Source: Oceanirhabdus sp. W0125-5 (lineage in GTDB: Bacteria > Bacillota > Clostridia > Clostridiales > Clostridiaceae). Taken from it: DNA of 64,000 nucleotides. The stretch spans positions 5,428,001-5,492,000 of the forward strand of contig NZ_CP115913.1 of assembly GCF_027938815.1 (NCBI RefSeq), written 5' to 3'. The notes below the pieces were generated by a model that had not been told where the DNA came from, made no database searches, and saw only the letters and a program-made list of their open reading frames with translations. A program made the translations under genes and the position numbers. The number at the start of each line of letters is the position of its first letter. The first letter of the stretch is position 1. Positions 8,665 through 16,130 of this stretch are shown here, piece by piece.

Positions 8665-8692
8665 AGGGTTGATAGCTTACGCTATCAACCCT
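8665..8692. terminator. Hairpin overlapping the end of the following gene
   Basis: AGGGTTGATAGC TTAC GCTATCAACCCT, a 12-bp perfect stem that includes the stop codon of the gene ending at 8685. Its stem sequence (GGGTTGATA) recurs in the terminator at 9652-9682. Confidence 0.7.
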
Positions 8693-9536
8693 TGCTATTT
8701 TTATATTTCATATGTTTATTTATTTCATAGTAGTCAGATGAAGTAATCATATCATATACACAATCAAGTGAATTTCCTTTTATGTTGTATTCAATAAGAA
8801 ACTCCCCACATTGAATTGTAAAGTCCATAAATTCTTTAACTCCCCCATCTTCCCCTTGTTCAGAGTATGAGACTTTTCTAAGCAAGAGAACTTCTTCAGT
8901 CAACTCATCCCACTGGAAGATTGGATAATTCATAGTGTAATATAATTCGTCAGGAATTGTAGATGCATGAGGAATTGGATACTTAGTGATATCATATTTT
9001 TCTCTCTCACTTACTTTTACCATTCTATTTTGATAATCATCTCTAAATACTCTCACTCTCATATCAATATAGGAATATCCAGACTGATATCCAACACATA
9101 ATACCTCATGAGGAGTATTAATATTATTTAAGGATGCTGATCTAAAAGAGTATCCCTTAAGTATGTTATTAGGTAAAAGCATTCCGTAGTCTGATAATGA
9201 GTAAGCTTCTTGCTTTGATAATTCCTTAAAACTATCTTTCTTTAAAACTTTTTCACTGCATACCTCTGATTCAACATCCTCGCCTTGTGATTTTTCATTA
9301 TCTACTACCTTATTTTTAGATATTTGATCATCATTAGTATTGTTATTCTTGTCTTTGGAATACTTATTGCTATCAGTAATTCTGCCAGTATTATTATTCA
9401 ATCCTATCCCTAAAATCTCATTTTTAGTAACATTCATCTTTAGTAGTGATATAGATATGACTGCTACAGTAAGTACAAAACAAACGGTAATCACCCATTT
9501 TTTATAACTATACTGCTTTGTCCGTTTAGACTTCAT
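8685..9536 (-). CDS. Membrane-anchored protein of unknown function
   Basis: 283 residues. A basic N-terminus, one hydrophobic helix (about 14-31), then an Asn/Lys/Asp-rich linker (about 45-90) that puts a C-terminal globular domain (about 110-275) outside the cell. No catalytic motif or family recognised. It is followed (minus strand) by a hairpin and sits between a GNAT gene and a secreted protein gene, all on the same strand but with wide spacing, so co-regulation is uncertain. Confidence 0.72.
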   Translation of the reverse strand: MKSKRTKQYSYKKWVITVCFVLTVAVISISLLKMNVTKNEILGIGLNNNTGRITDSNKYSKDKNNNTNDDQISKNKVVDNEKSQGEDVESEVCSEKVLKKDSFKELSKQEAYSLSDYGMLLPNNILKGYSFRSASLNNINTPHEVLCVGYQSGYSYIDMRVRVFRDDYQNRMVKVSEREKYDITKYPIPHASTIPDELYYTMNYPIFQWDELTEEVLLLRKVSYSEQGEDGGVKEFMDFTIQCGEFLIEYNIKGNSLDCVYDMITSSDYYEINKHMKYKNSKG

Positions 9537-9651
9537 CTAACTCACCCCTTTTATTCTCACTCTTACTCACTTAACTATAAATTATACTATCATTCTTCAT
9601 TTTATAAATAAAGTACAATATGTAATTTTTTTCATATATTAAGCCTTAAAA

Positions 9652-9683
9652 GAGAGTTGATACATTAATCTATCAACCCTCCC
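9652..9683 (-). terminator. Intrinsic terminator of the secreted repeat protein gene
   Basis: On the minus strand GAGGGTTGATAG...TATCAACTCTC is followed by TTTTAAG. Confidence 0.8.
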
Positions 9684-9723
9684 TGTTTAGATATCATTAA
9701 TTTACTCTTTAATACCTATTTAA

Positions 9724-10941
9724 CTATCTGAATAATCCATTCAAAAATTCAATTACTACTTTTATAACTTTCAATCTTTCATCTGCTGATTTAGCTGATT
9801 TTATCATTTCTTCAATTTCACCAAGTGTAGTTGTTTTATCAATCTTCTTATCAGAATCTTGAACTTTTTTTACAGTTCCTTCAACTACTACGTAGTAATC
9901 ACCATACTGTGATTTTTCTCCTTTAAAATCTATAATATTACCCACCTTGATATTTTCATATCCTTTTATCTTAGCATCTAATATACTGCAGAATACATCT
10001 ATAGATTTTCCTTCTTTAGTCTTAATAGTAAAGAATCTGCTCTCTCCAGCTAGTTCTGGATTTTTTTCGCTATTATCAACTTTAATAATTGTTCCTTCAA
10101 TTTCAACTAATTTTTTCTGTTCTTCTTTTTGATCTACTTTAACCTGTTTAATTTTTGAGTCTTTGCTTATTCTAGCAATTGCAAATGGATAATCAAGGTT
10201 TCTTGTTAATTTTCCTCGCTCTGTCTGAAAATGATTATAGTTTACATAAAGAGTATCACCATCAGCATGTATTCCATTAAAGATCATGCTGTGCTGACTA
10301 CCACCTGATCTTCCATTAGCAATCATAACATAATCATACTCTTTATCTTCTTGGTATAAATATACACCTTTTTCTTGTATGTTCTTGCTTATCCAAGCTT
10401 TGATTCCTTCATCCTTAATATTTTCATTCTTTATAATAGTTAAATCAACAGATTGATTTTCCCCTTTAACATGATTAATTTTCATATCTTTGCTGATTTT
10501 AACGATAGTAAATGGATAAGCAATATTCATTGTCATTACATCCCCATGTGGTTGATTATGATGATATTCAACATAAAGAGTATTTCCTTTAGTGTACATA
10601 TCTGTTACTACCATCTCATGGCCACTTCCACTAGCCATTCCATTAGCAACCATAACATAATTATAGTCTTTATCTTCCGTATATAAAGATACCCCTTCCT
10701 TATCTATGTTGCTTGCTATCCATTTATTCATTTTTTCATCTTTAATATCCTTTTGATCTACAACTTCAAAATCAACCTTTTTTTCACTATTCTCTTTACC
10801 TAATAAATTAATTTTAAGATTTTGTGTATGCATAACTTTAACATTCTCTTTCTTACCATTCTCTTGTGCAAATGCAGTACTTGCTCCACTTACTAATAAT
10901 GTTGCTGCCATAACTAATGATAATATTCTTTTTCTATTCAT
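9724..10941 (-). CDS. Secreted protein with two PrcB-like repeats
   Basis: 405 residues from the ATG at 10941 (GAGG eight bases upstream; the GTG at 10950 lies in the ribosome binding site). A clear signal peptide (MNRKRILSLVMAATLLVSGA, cleavage near STAFA-QE) is followed by two ~100-residue repeats. Each contains VMVANGM/VMIANGR and TLYVEYHHNQP/TLYVNYNHFQT, which resembles the PrcB C-terminal protease-complex domain. A beta-rich domain (about 275-365, VEIEGTIIKVDNS...) follows. Extracellular or wall role inferred. The protease-partner idea is only a resemblance. Confidence 0.75.
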   Translation of the reverse strand: MNRKRILSLVMAATLLVSGASTAFAQENGKKENVKVMHTQNLKINLLGKENSEKKVDFEVVDQKDIKDEKMNKWIASNIDKEGVSLYTEDKDYNYVMVANGMASGSGHEMVVTDMYTKGNTLYVEYHHNQPHGDVMTMNIAYPFTIVKISKDMKINHVKGENQSVDLTIIKNENIKDEGIKAWISKNIQEKGVYLYQEDKEYDYVMIANGRSGGSQHSMIFNGIHADGDTLYVNYNHFQTERGKLTRNLDYPFAIARISKDSKIKQVKVDQKEEQKKLVEIEGTIIKVDNSEKNPELAGESRFFTIKTKEGKSIDVFCSILDAKIKGYENIKVGNIIDFKGEKSQYGDYYVVVEGTVKKVQDSDKKIDKTTTLGEIEEMIKSAKSADERLKVIKVVIEFLNGLFR

Positions 10942-10950
10942 TATTTTCAC

Positions 10951-11118
10951 CTCGTATAATTTTCTATTGTATGACTATGAAATTTTTATTTACTAAATCT
11001 TTATCCTAGGATCAATCTCTTATATATCAGCGCTTATTTCCTTTTTCACTATTTAATACGACGTTATTTTGGAAAAGTTATCATCATTTAGATTATTTTT
11101 TGACAAAATGAAAACAAG
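10951..11118. other. Intergenic region upstream of the secreted protein gene
   Basis: AT-rich. It must hold the promoter of the minus-strand secreted protein gene. No structured element before the hairpin repeat at 11119. Confidence 0.4.
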
Positions 11119-11167
11119 CTAGGGACGGTTCATTAATTTTTTTAATAAATTAATGAACCGTCCCCTA
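11119..11167. repeat. GGGGACGGTTC hairpin repeat, copy 3
   Basis: TAGGGACGGTTCATTAATT paired with AATTAATGAACCGTCCCCTA. Intergenic between divergently transcribed genes, so a terminator role is not the only explanation for the family. Confidence 0.95.
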
Positions 11168-11298
11168 ATTTACCTATTTATCCTATTTAATTATACATTA
11201 ATCATTGTAATAAACTTTCAAATTTATTACAATTATAGTTAGTGTTTTGTAAATACCAATATTTATAATTATTGTTAATTTAGAAAGGAAGATAACAT

Positions 11299-12468
11299 AT
11301 GAATAAAAAAATTGTTTTTGCCCTTAAAAATAACATTGGATTAATTAATAACAATTCATGTGAAATATTTGATAGTTTATATATAAAAAATTACAAAGAA
11401 AAAAGAGAAGAAATCAGAAAAAAAAATGAATGGAAACATACTGGTCAAGGTGCAATGTTTAGAGGCGACTATCACCCTTCTGTAGAAAATATTGAGGATA
11501 ATCATAATGGATCTATGATAAATGGTATTACTTTTATTGATGATGGTAATAAAATAATCTATACCGCATCTATAGAACAATCTTGTGGTATTTTAATAAA
11601 AGATATAAATGATTGTACAGGTAAAGAAAGTTATATAATGCATGGAACTGATACACACTTTTATAATATTGATTATAATGCTGAACTAAATAAGGTTGTA
11701 GTTTCAGTACAAAATAATTGTATAGAACATAACATTGCTATCTTAAATAAAGAAACTTCTGACTATCAAATTATTACAGAAGGAGATACTTTAGATGATA
11801 ATCCTGTGTGGGGAAAAATAAATAAGAATGCTATATATTATGACTCAACTGGAATTGCTCGTAATAACGATAACATAGTAGTTAACTATGCCCCAAAAGT
11901 TATAAACAAGTTGGATATTAAGACTGGAACGTTAGAGGAAATAATATCTGTTCCTAATTGTGATTGTTTTTTACCCAAAATTGATGATGAAGATAATATT
12001 TATTTCTTAAAAAAACCTTATGACTTACAAAAAAATAATACTTCAATAATAGATTTTTTACTTATTCCTTATAAGCTATTAAAAGGTGTCTATCATTTTT
12101 TAAATTTTTTCACAATGAAGTATACTGGAGAGTCATTTACTTCTAAAGGAAATAATCCTGCTAAAATAAGAAATGTTGATGAAAAGACAATATTCATAAA
12201 CGGCAATTTGATTAATGCTGAAAAATCATTAAAAGCAAATAAATCAAAAGGTATGAAATATCCAGGTATCGCTCCTCAATCATGGGAATTAATGAAGTTA
12301 AACAAAAATGGTGAGATTAGATCAATAAAAAAAGGTGTTATAGATTTCAATCTAGATAGTGATGGAACTATCATATACTCTAACGGAAAATATTTAATAC
12401 TACTAAAAAATGATGGTTCTGAAGAAGTAGTTCATAAATGTGATTTAGCACATAAAGTAACAATTTAA
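11299..12468 (+). CDS. Hypothetical protein, possible beta-propeller
   Basis: 389 residues, AGAAAGGAAG before the ATG. No signal peptide. Repeated strand-turn patterns (GITFIDDGNKIIYTASI, KVVVSVQNNCIEHNIAIL, NIYFLKKPYDL, DGTIIYSNGKYLILLKN) of about 45-60 residues suggest a TolB- or WD-like propeller, interrupted by a hydrophobic stretch around 255-275. I do not recognise a named family. Its end is followed by hairpin copy 4, shared with the convergent gene. Confidence 0.7.
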   Translation: MNKKIVFALKNNIGLINNNSCEIFDSLYIKNYKEKREEIRKKNEWKHTGQGAMFRGDYHPSVENIEDNHNGSMINGITFIDDGNKIIYTASIEQSCGILIKDINDCTGKESYIMHGTDTHFYNIDYNAELNKVVVSVQNNCIEHNIAILNKETSDYQIITEGDTLDDNPVWGKINKNAIYYDSTGIARNNDNIVVNYAPKVINKLDIKTGTLEEIISVPNCDCFLPKIDDEDNIYFLKKPYDLQKNNTSIIDFLLIPYKLLKGVYHFLNFFTMKYTGESFTSKGNNPAKIRNVDEKTIFINGNLINAEKSLKANKSKGMKYPGIAPQSWELMKLNKNGEIRSIKKGVIDFNLDSDGTIIYSNGKYLILLKNDGSEEVVHKCDLAHKVTI

Positions 12469-12477
12469 AATTAGTAA

Positions 12478-12540
12478 GTACAAGCAGGGGACGGTTCATG
12501 AATTCTTTTAATAAATTCATGAACCGTCCCCTGCTTGTAC
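12478..12540. repeat. GGGGACGGTTC hairpin repeat, copy 4 (longest perfect)
   Basis: Perfect palindrome with 27-base arms GTACAAGCAGGGGACGG... and a 9-base loop. It fills most of the convergent junction, starting nine bases after one stop codon and ending immediately before the other gene's stop at 12541. Probably serves as a bidirectional terminator. Confidence 0.96.
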
Positions 12541-12825
12541 TTAATTGACTTTCCTCTGTAATAAAACTAAAAAGTACAATGTTGCAAATAAAATTGCAAC
12601 TGAACCCATAAATATTAAAGTTATACCTATCAATCTAAATATAAACTTATTCCATTTAATAGATGTAGGTTTAGCATAAAATGGACTAGGATATTTTTCT
12701 ATATGCTTTAATGATTTTTCATACCAATACTCAGCTACAGATTCTAAATTACATAATATAAATATCCCTAAAGGCACAAACAATGCATATACTACACTTA
12801 TTAAACTTGGTTCCATTATTTCCAT
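12541..12825 (-). CDS. Small membrane protein at the end of the yeh-like cluster
   Basis: 94 residues with two membrane helices (about 7-25 and 64-88) separated by a soluble loop rich in Tyr/Lys (YWYEKSLKHIEKYPSPFY). AGGGGG before the ATG. Same strand as the upstream cluster but separated from it by a half hairpin repeat, so membership of that transcript is uncertain. No family recognised. Confidence 0.65.
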   Translation of the reverse strand: MEIMEPSLISVVYALFVPLGIFILCNLESVAEYWYEKSLKHIEKYPSPFYAKPTSIKWNKFIFRLIGITLIFMGSVAILFATLYFLVLLQRKVN

Positions 12826-12849
12826 TTACTATTCCCCCTAGTATTATGT

Positions 12850-12878
12850 AATAAATTCATGAACCGTCCCCTGCTTGA
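12850..12878. repeat. Half copy (right arm) of the hairpin repeat
   Basis: AATTCATGAACCGTCCCCTG plus CTTGACC, with no left arm nearby. The sequence matches the right arm of copy 4, about 320 bases away. Confidence 0.85.
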
Positions 12879-12898
12879 CCTTACTTGTTCTGCTCATA

Positions 12899-13168
12899 CT
12901 AAACTGATTCCCCTATAAATCCATAACCACATATAACATAGTATTTTTCAACTAGCTGCTCACTAACATCCTCTATAGAATGTATACTTTTGTTCATAAG
13001 CACTTTAAAATCTTCAAGTTCACTCTTAAGGTTGTCCATTCCAATCATTTCAACCTTTTGAATTAACTTCTCAAGCTCTTTTTTATCTGTTTCTCTTACT
13101 GTATTAAGTCCGTATATTGCAAGTCCAATAAGGAAACTATTTAGTTCGCTCAGTATATCCTTCACCAT
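12899..13168 (-). CDS. Small helical protein, last gene of the yeh-like operon
   Basis: 89 residues, starting 14 bases after the SWIM gene's stop, so in the same transcript. Predicted all-helical: one amphipathic/hydrophobic helix near residues 5-22 and a charged helix 27-60 (KKELEKLIQKVEMIGMDNLK), ending in a short Gly/Tyr tail. No family recognised. Its fixed position behind the operon suggests an accessory or regulatory subunit; this is inference. Confidence 0.7.
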   Translation of the reverse strand: MVKDILSELNSFLIGLAIYGLNTVRETDKKELEKLIQKVEMIGMDNLKSELEDFKVLMNKSIHSIEDVSEQLVEKYYVICGYGFIGESV

Positions 13169-13182
13169 AAATTCTCACATCC

Positions 13183-15048
13183 TTAATCTATATGAATATT
13201 CTCAAGCTCTCCATTTTTATAATGAAAAGTTATTGGGTGTATAAAATATTCTCCTTCTAATTTATATACTCTTCCTAGTACTCTACACCCAAGCTTATTT
13301 TTCTTCACTGCTCGTTCAAGAGCTCTTATTAAAAATTCATTTTCTTTGGTGAAAGGTACAAGTATACTCATTATATCTCCGTATTTATCATACATTTCAA
13401 TGGTTAACCTTTGATTGACCTGATCAAACTCTGCTTCTCCGTATTCCTGCGGCTCTATCAGCAATATATTATCCAGTTCATCTCTGTCAATTATAGAAAA
13501 TATGAAGTTTTTCTCCTTGTCCTCTCTAATCTTTCTCCATTCTTTATACAATATTCCCTTGAAATCTAAAGTGCAAATTGGACTCTTTCTTATAATCTCA
13601 CCATTGATTTCCTTTGATGAGGATATCCTGTTATTTCTATTTACCTTACAGTTTTCAAGAATCAACTCACCTCTGCATATGTCCTTCATGGATGCTTGTA
13701 TATTCCATTTCCCTTGTGATATATAAATTGATGATAACTTTCTTTGTTTTTGATTACCATAGTATGTTGGCATAATATCATTAAAGGAGAAAAGTTTGCC
13801 TTTTTCTTCATTATAGAAATAGTATGTTAACCCTTCATATCCTGAAAGCGAATTCCAAGTTTCTGCTCCAATTCCATTGAGTTGCAGCTCACCAATAGGA
13901 ATATATTTTGTCTTTTTCTCTCCTATAGTATTAGAAAGTATATTATAATCTTTGCTCTTCTCTATTGATGAGATGATTAAAAATATTCTAGTAAGATGTT
14001 TAAGATATCCCTTTGTTGAAAAGGATGAGTGCTTTTTAAAATATCCCTCAATCATTGATTTCAGCCCTCTTAACATCTTTTCTAATCTAGGAAGTTCTGC
14101 ATTTCCACAATAAATTGCTTCAAGTTCTATATCTTCCAATATACTTACAGGCATTCTAGATAATCCTGTTTTACTAATTTTATTTATTAATTTCTTTGTA
14201 GTGAAAAGTTTCTCTAGTGAAACGTTCCACTGATCATTTCCCCCTATATAAACACATAGACTCTTCTTCATTTCATTAAGTTCTATGTGTTTATTATCTA
14301 GCATATATGCTATTATTGCTTCAACTTTATGAGAACATATCTCCCTATCTTTACATGAACATAGGATATTCTTCATAGTTCCATTACCAGGTAATATTAC
14401 TTCAATCCCATTGTATAGTTCTACCTTGATTGAACTGCTCTTATTTATACCATATTTCATTCCAAAATTCATACGGAATAGTATCTCTTCTACTTCTGTT
14501 ACCTTAATATTATTGAGCAACTTAAGAAGATCAAGTTCTTCTATCCATTTAAATTTCTCTTTACTTGATGCTTGTTCACTCTTGCTATCGTTGGTTTGTC
14601 CACTCGTGCGCACTTCTTGACTCTTTATATCTTGTCCACTATCCCATGCTTCTTCACTCGTACTAACTTGCTCATCCTTGCATGATTCTGTACACTCGCC
14701 AGCTTGTCCACTCTCATCTATTTTTTCATTTCCTACACCTTGTCCGTCTTCACTTAATAATTCCTTCTTAAGAAGAATAATAGCTATTATCATATGCTTA
14801 CATGTTGTTTTTGATGGGCAACTGCATTTTATATCTTCATAAGAATCCCCAATGTCACATTCGCTGCCATCACTTAATTTGCAATGAACATAGTTATCCA
14901 TAATGTTATATTCCATTGTGATTCCTTTATCTATCTCCTTGTTTGCTCTCTTGTACAATCCTTTATTAGCAAAGTTAATGATGTATTCTTCACTGCACAA
15001 TTCTAGAAATTGTTTTATCTCTTCTAACTTATTATTTCTGCTATCCAT
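13183..15048 (-). CDS. Protein with two SWIM zinc fingers (YehQ-like)
   Basis: 621 residues. Two separate SWIM motifs (CxC-x5-CxH) are visible: CSCPSKTTCKH at residues 75-85 and CSCKDREICSH at 230-240. Between them lies an acidic low-complexity linker (about 101-168) with recurring SGQ units. The C-terminal 350 residues have no recognised domain. SWIM fingers bind DNA, RNA or protein. GGAGGG precedes the ATG, which lies inside the VWA gene (25-base overlap), so expression is coupled. Corresponds by position and motif to E. coli YehQ, whose function is unknown. Confidence 0.85.
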   Translation of the reverse strand: MDSRNNKLEEIKQFLELCSEEYIINFANKGLYKRANKEIDKGITMEYNIMDNYVHCKLSDGSECDIGDSYEDIKCSCPSKTTCKHMIIAIILLKKELLSEDGQGVGNEKIDESGQAGECTESCKDEQVSTSEEAWDSGQDIKSQEVRTSGQTNDSKSEQASSKEKFKWIEELDLLKLLNNIKVTEVEEILFRMNFGMKYGINKSSSIKVELYNGIEVILPGNGTMKNILCSCKDREICSHKVEAIIAYMLDNKHIELNEMKKSLCVYIGGNDQWNVSLEKLFTTKKLINKISKTGLSRMPVSILEDIELEAIYCGNAELPRLEKMLRGLKSMIEGYFKKHSSFSTKGYLKHLTRIFLIISSIEKSKDYNILSNTIGEKKTKYIPIGELQLNGIGAETWNSLSGYEGLTYYFYNEEKGKLFSFNDIMPTYYGNQKQRKLSSIYISQGKWNIQASMKDICRGELILENCKVNRNNRISSSKEINGEIIRKSPICTLDFKGILYKEWRKIREDKEKNFIFSIIDRDELDNILLIEPQEYGEAEFDQVNQRLTIEMYDKYGDIMSILVPFTKENEFLIRALERAVKKNKLGCRVLGRVYKLEGEYFIHPITFHYKNGELENIHID

Positions 15049-16130
15049 TTAGATAATCCCTCCGGAGTTAATGCTGCAACATCTGCTCCCATATTTCTAA
15101 GTTTCTGCGCAGCCTGTTTATCATAAATTCCAGTACAAGTATCATCGAGGGAAGTTAATACCATTAACTTAGCCCCTGTATCTATTATCTTTTGAGCTTC
15201 CCTATACATCGCTGTGACAGAACCGTTTTCGTATAAATCACTTATTAGAACTACAATTGCCTTATGTGGTTCTTCTATAAGTTGATTACAATATCCTAAT
15301 GCTTTGAAAATATGAGTTCCTCCACCTAACTGTACACTCATCATAGTTCTTACTGGATCATCAATATATTCACTTAAATCAACAATCTCAGTATCAAATA
15401 TAATCAGTTTTGTCTTTAACATTGGAAGACTAGAGAATATCCCTGCCATAACAGCACTATGTATTACAGAGTTCAACATACTTCCACTCTCATCAACTGC
15501 AATCACAATATTCCACTTGTTATAACTCTTAACTCTGCTATTGTATATAACCTTCTCAACTATTATCTTTTCCAGATCCTTATTGTAGTTTTTAAGATTC
15601 TTCATAATAGTTCTTTTTATATCAATATTATTTTTATTCTTCAGGTATCCCTGATTGCTTTTATCCAGCTTACCAACTATACTTTCTTTTATATCTGTCT
15701 CTAACTCCTTCTGTATCTCCATTGCAACCTTTTTTACTATTTTCTTTGCTGCATCAAGTACATCATTGCTCATTAAATCCTTCATCTGTAAAATAGATTT
15801 CAGCAGATCCTTGTTAGGTTCAAGTTTCTCCAGAACTTCCTTATCTGTAAGCAGCTCCTTCATATTATATTTTTCAAGAGCATGGTTTTCAAGAATCTCA
15901 ACAACTTCTACAGGAAACAATTCTCTTACCTTTGTTATCCATTTAGGGACATTTAGTATGCTTCTACCATCTCCCCCTCTTACTCCATTCTCTTCACTAT
16001 ATTCTCTTCCATATAAGAATTCCATTGTCTCATCAATCTCTATCATATTTCTATCATCGCCGATGGGAAGATTATTTTCAGAGAAACGCCCTAATATTAA
16101 TCTCCATCTATTTAAAGCCTCTCTATTCAT
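15024..16130 (-). CDS. VWA (von Willebrand A) domain protein (YehP-like)
   Basis: 368 residues. A helical N-terminal region (about 1-200) precedes a VWA domain (about 205-368) with an intact metal-ion-dependent adhesion site: DESGS at 213-217, the threonine in LGGGTHIFKAL, and the aspartate in LISDLYENG. No signal peptide or membrane helix, so cytoplasmic, like CoxE/RavA-partner VWA proteins that work with MoxR ATPases. Overlaps its neighbours on both sides (8 and 25 bases). Probably the substrate adaptor of the MoxR protein encoded two genes upstream. Confidence 0.9.
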   Translation of the reverse strand: MNREALNRWRLILGRFSENNLPIGDDRNMIEIDETMEFLYGREYSEENGVRGGDGRSILNVPKWITKVRELFPVEVVEILENHALEKYNMKELLTDKEVLEKLEPNKDLLKSILQMKDLMSNDVLDAAKKIVKKVAMEIQKELETDIKESIVGKLDKSNQGYLKNKNNIDIKRTIMKNLKNYNKDLEKIIVEKVIYNSRVKSYNKWNIVIAVDESGSMLNSVIHSAVMAGIFSSLPMLKTKLIIFDTEIVDLSEYIDDPVRTMMSVQLGGGTHIFKALGYCNQLIEEPHKAIVVLISDLYENGSVTAMYREAQKIIDTGAKLMVLTSLDDTCTGIYDKQAAQKLRNMGADVAALTPEGLSKWIAEIIS

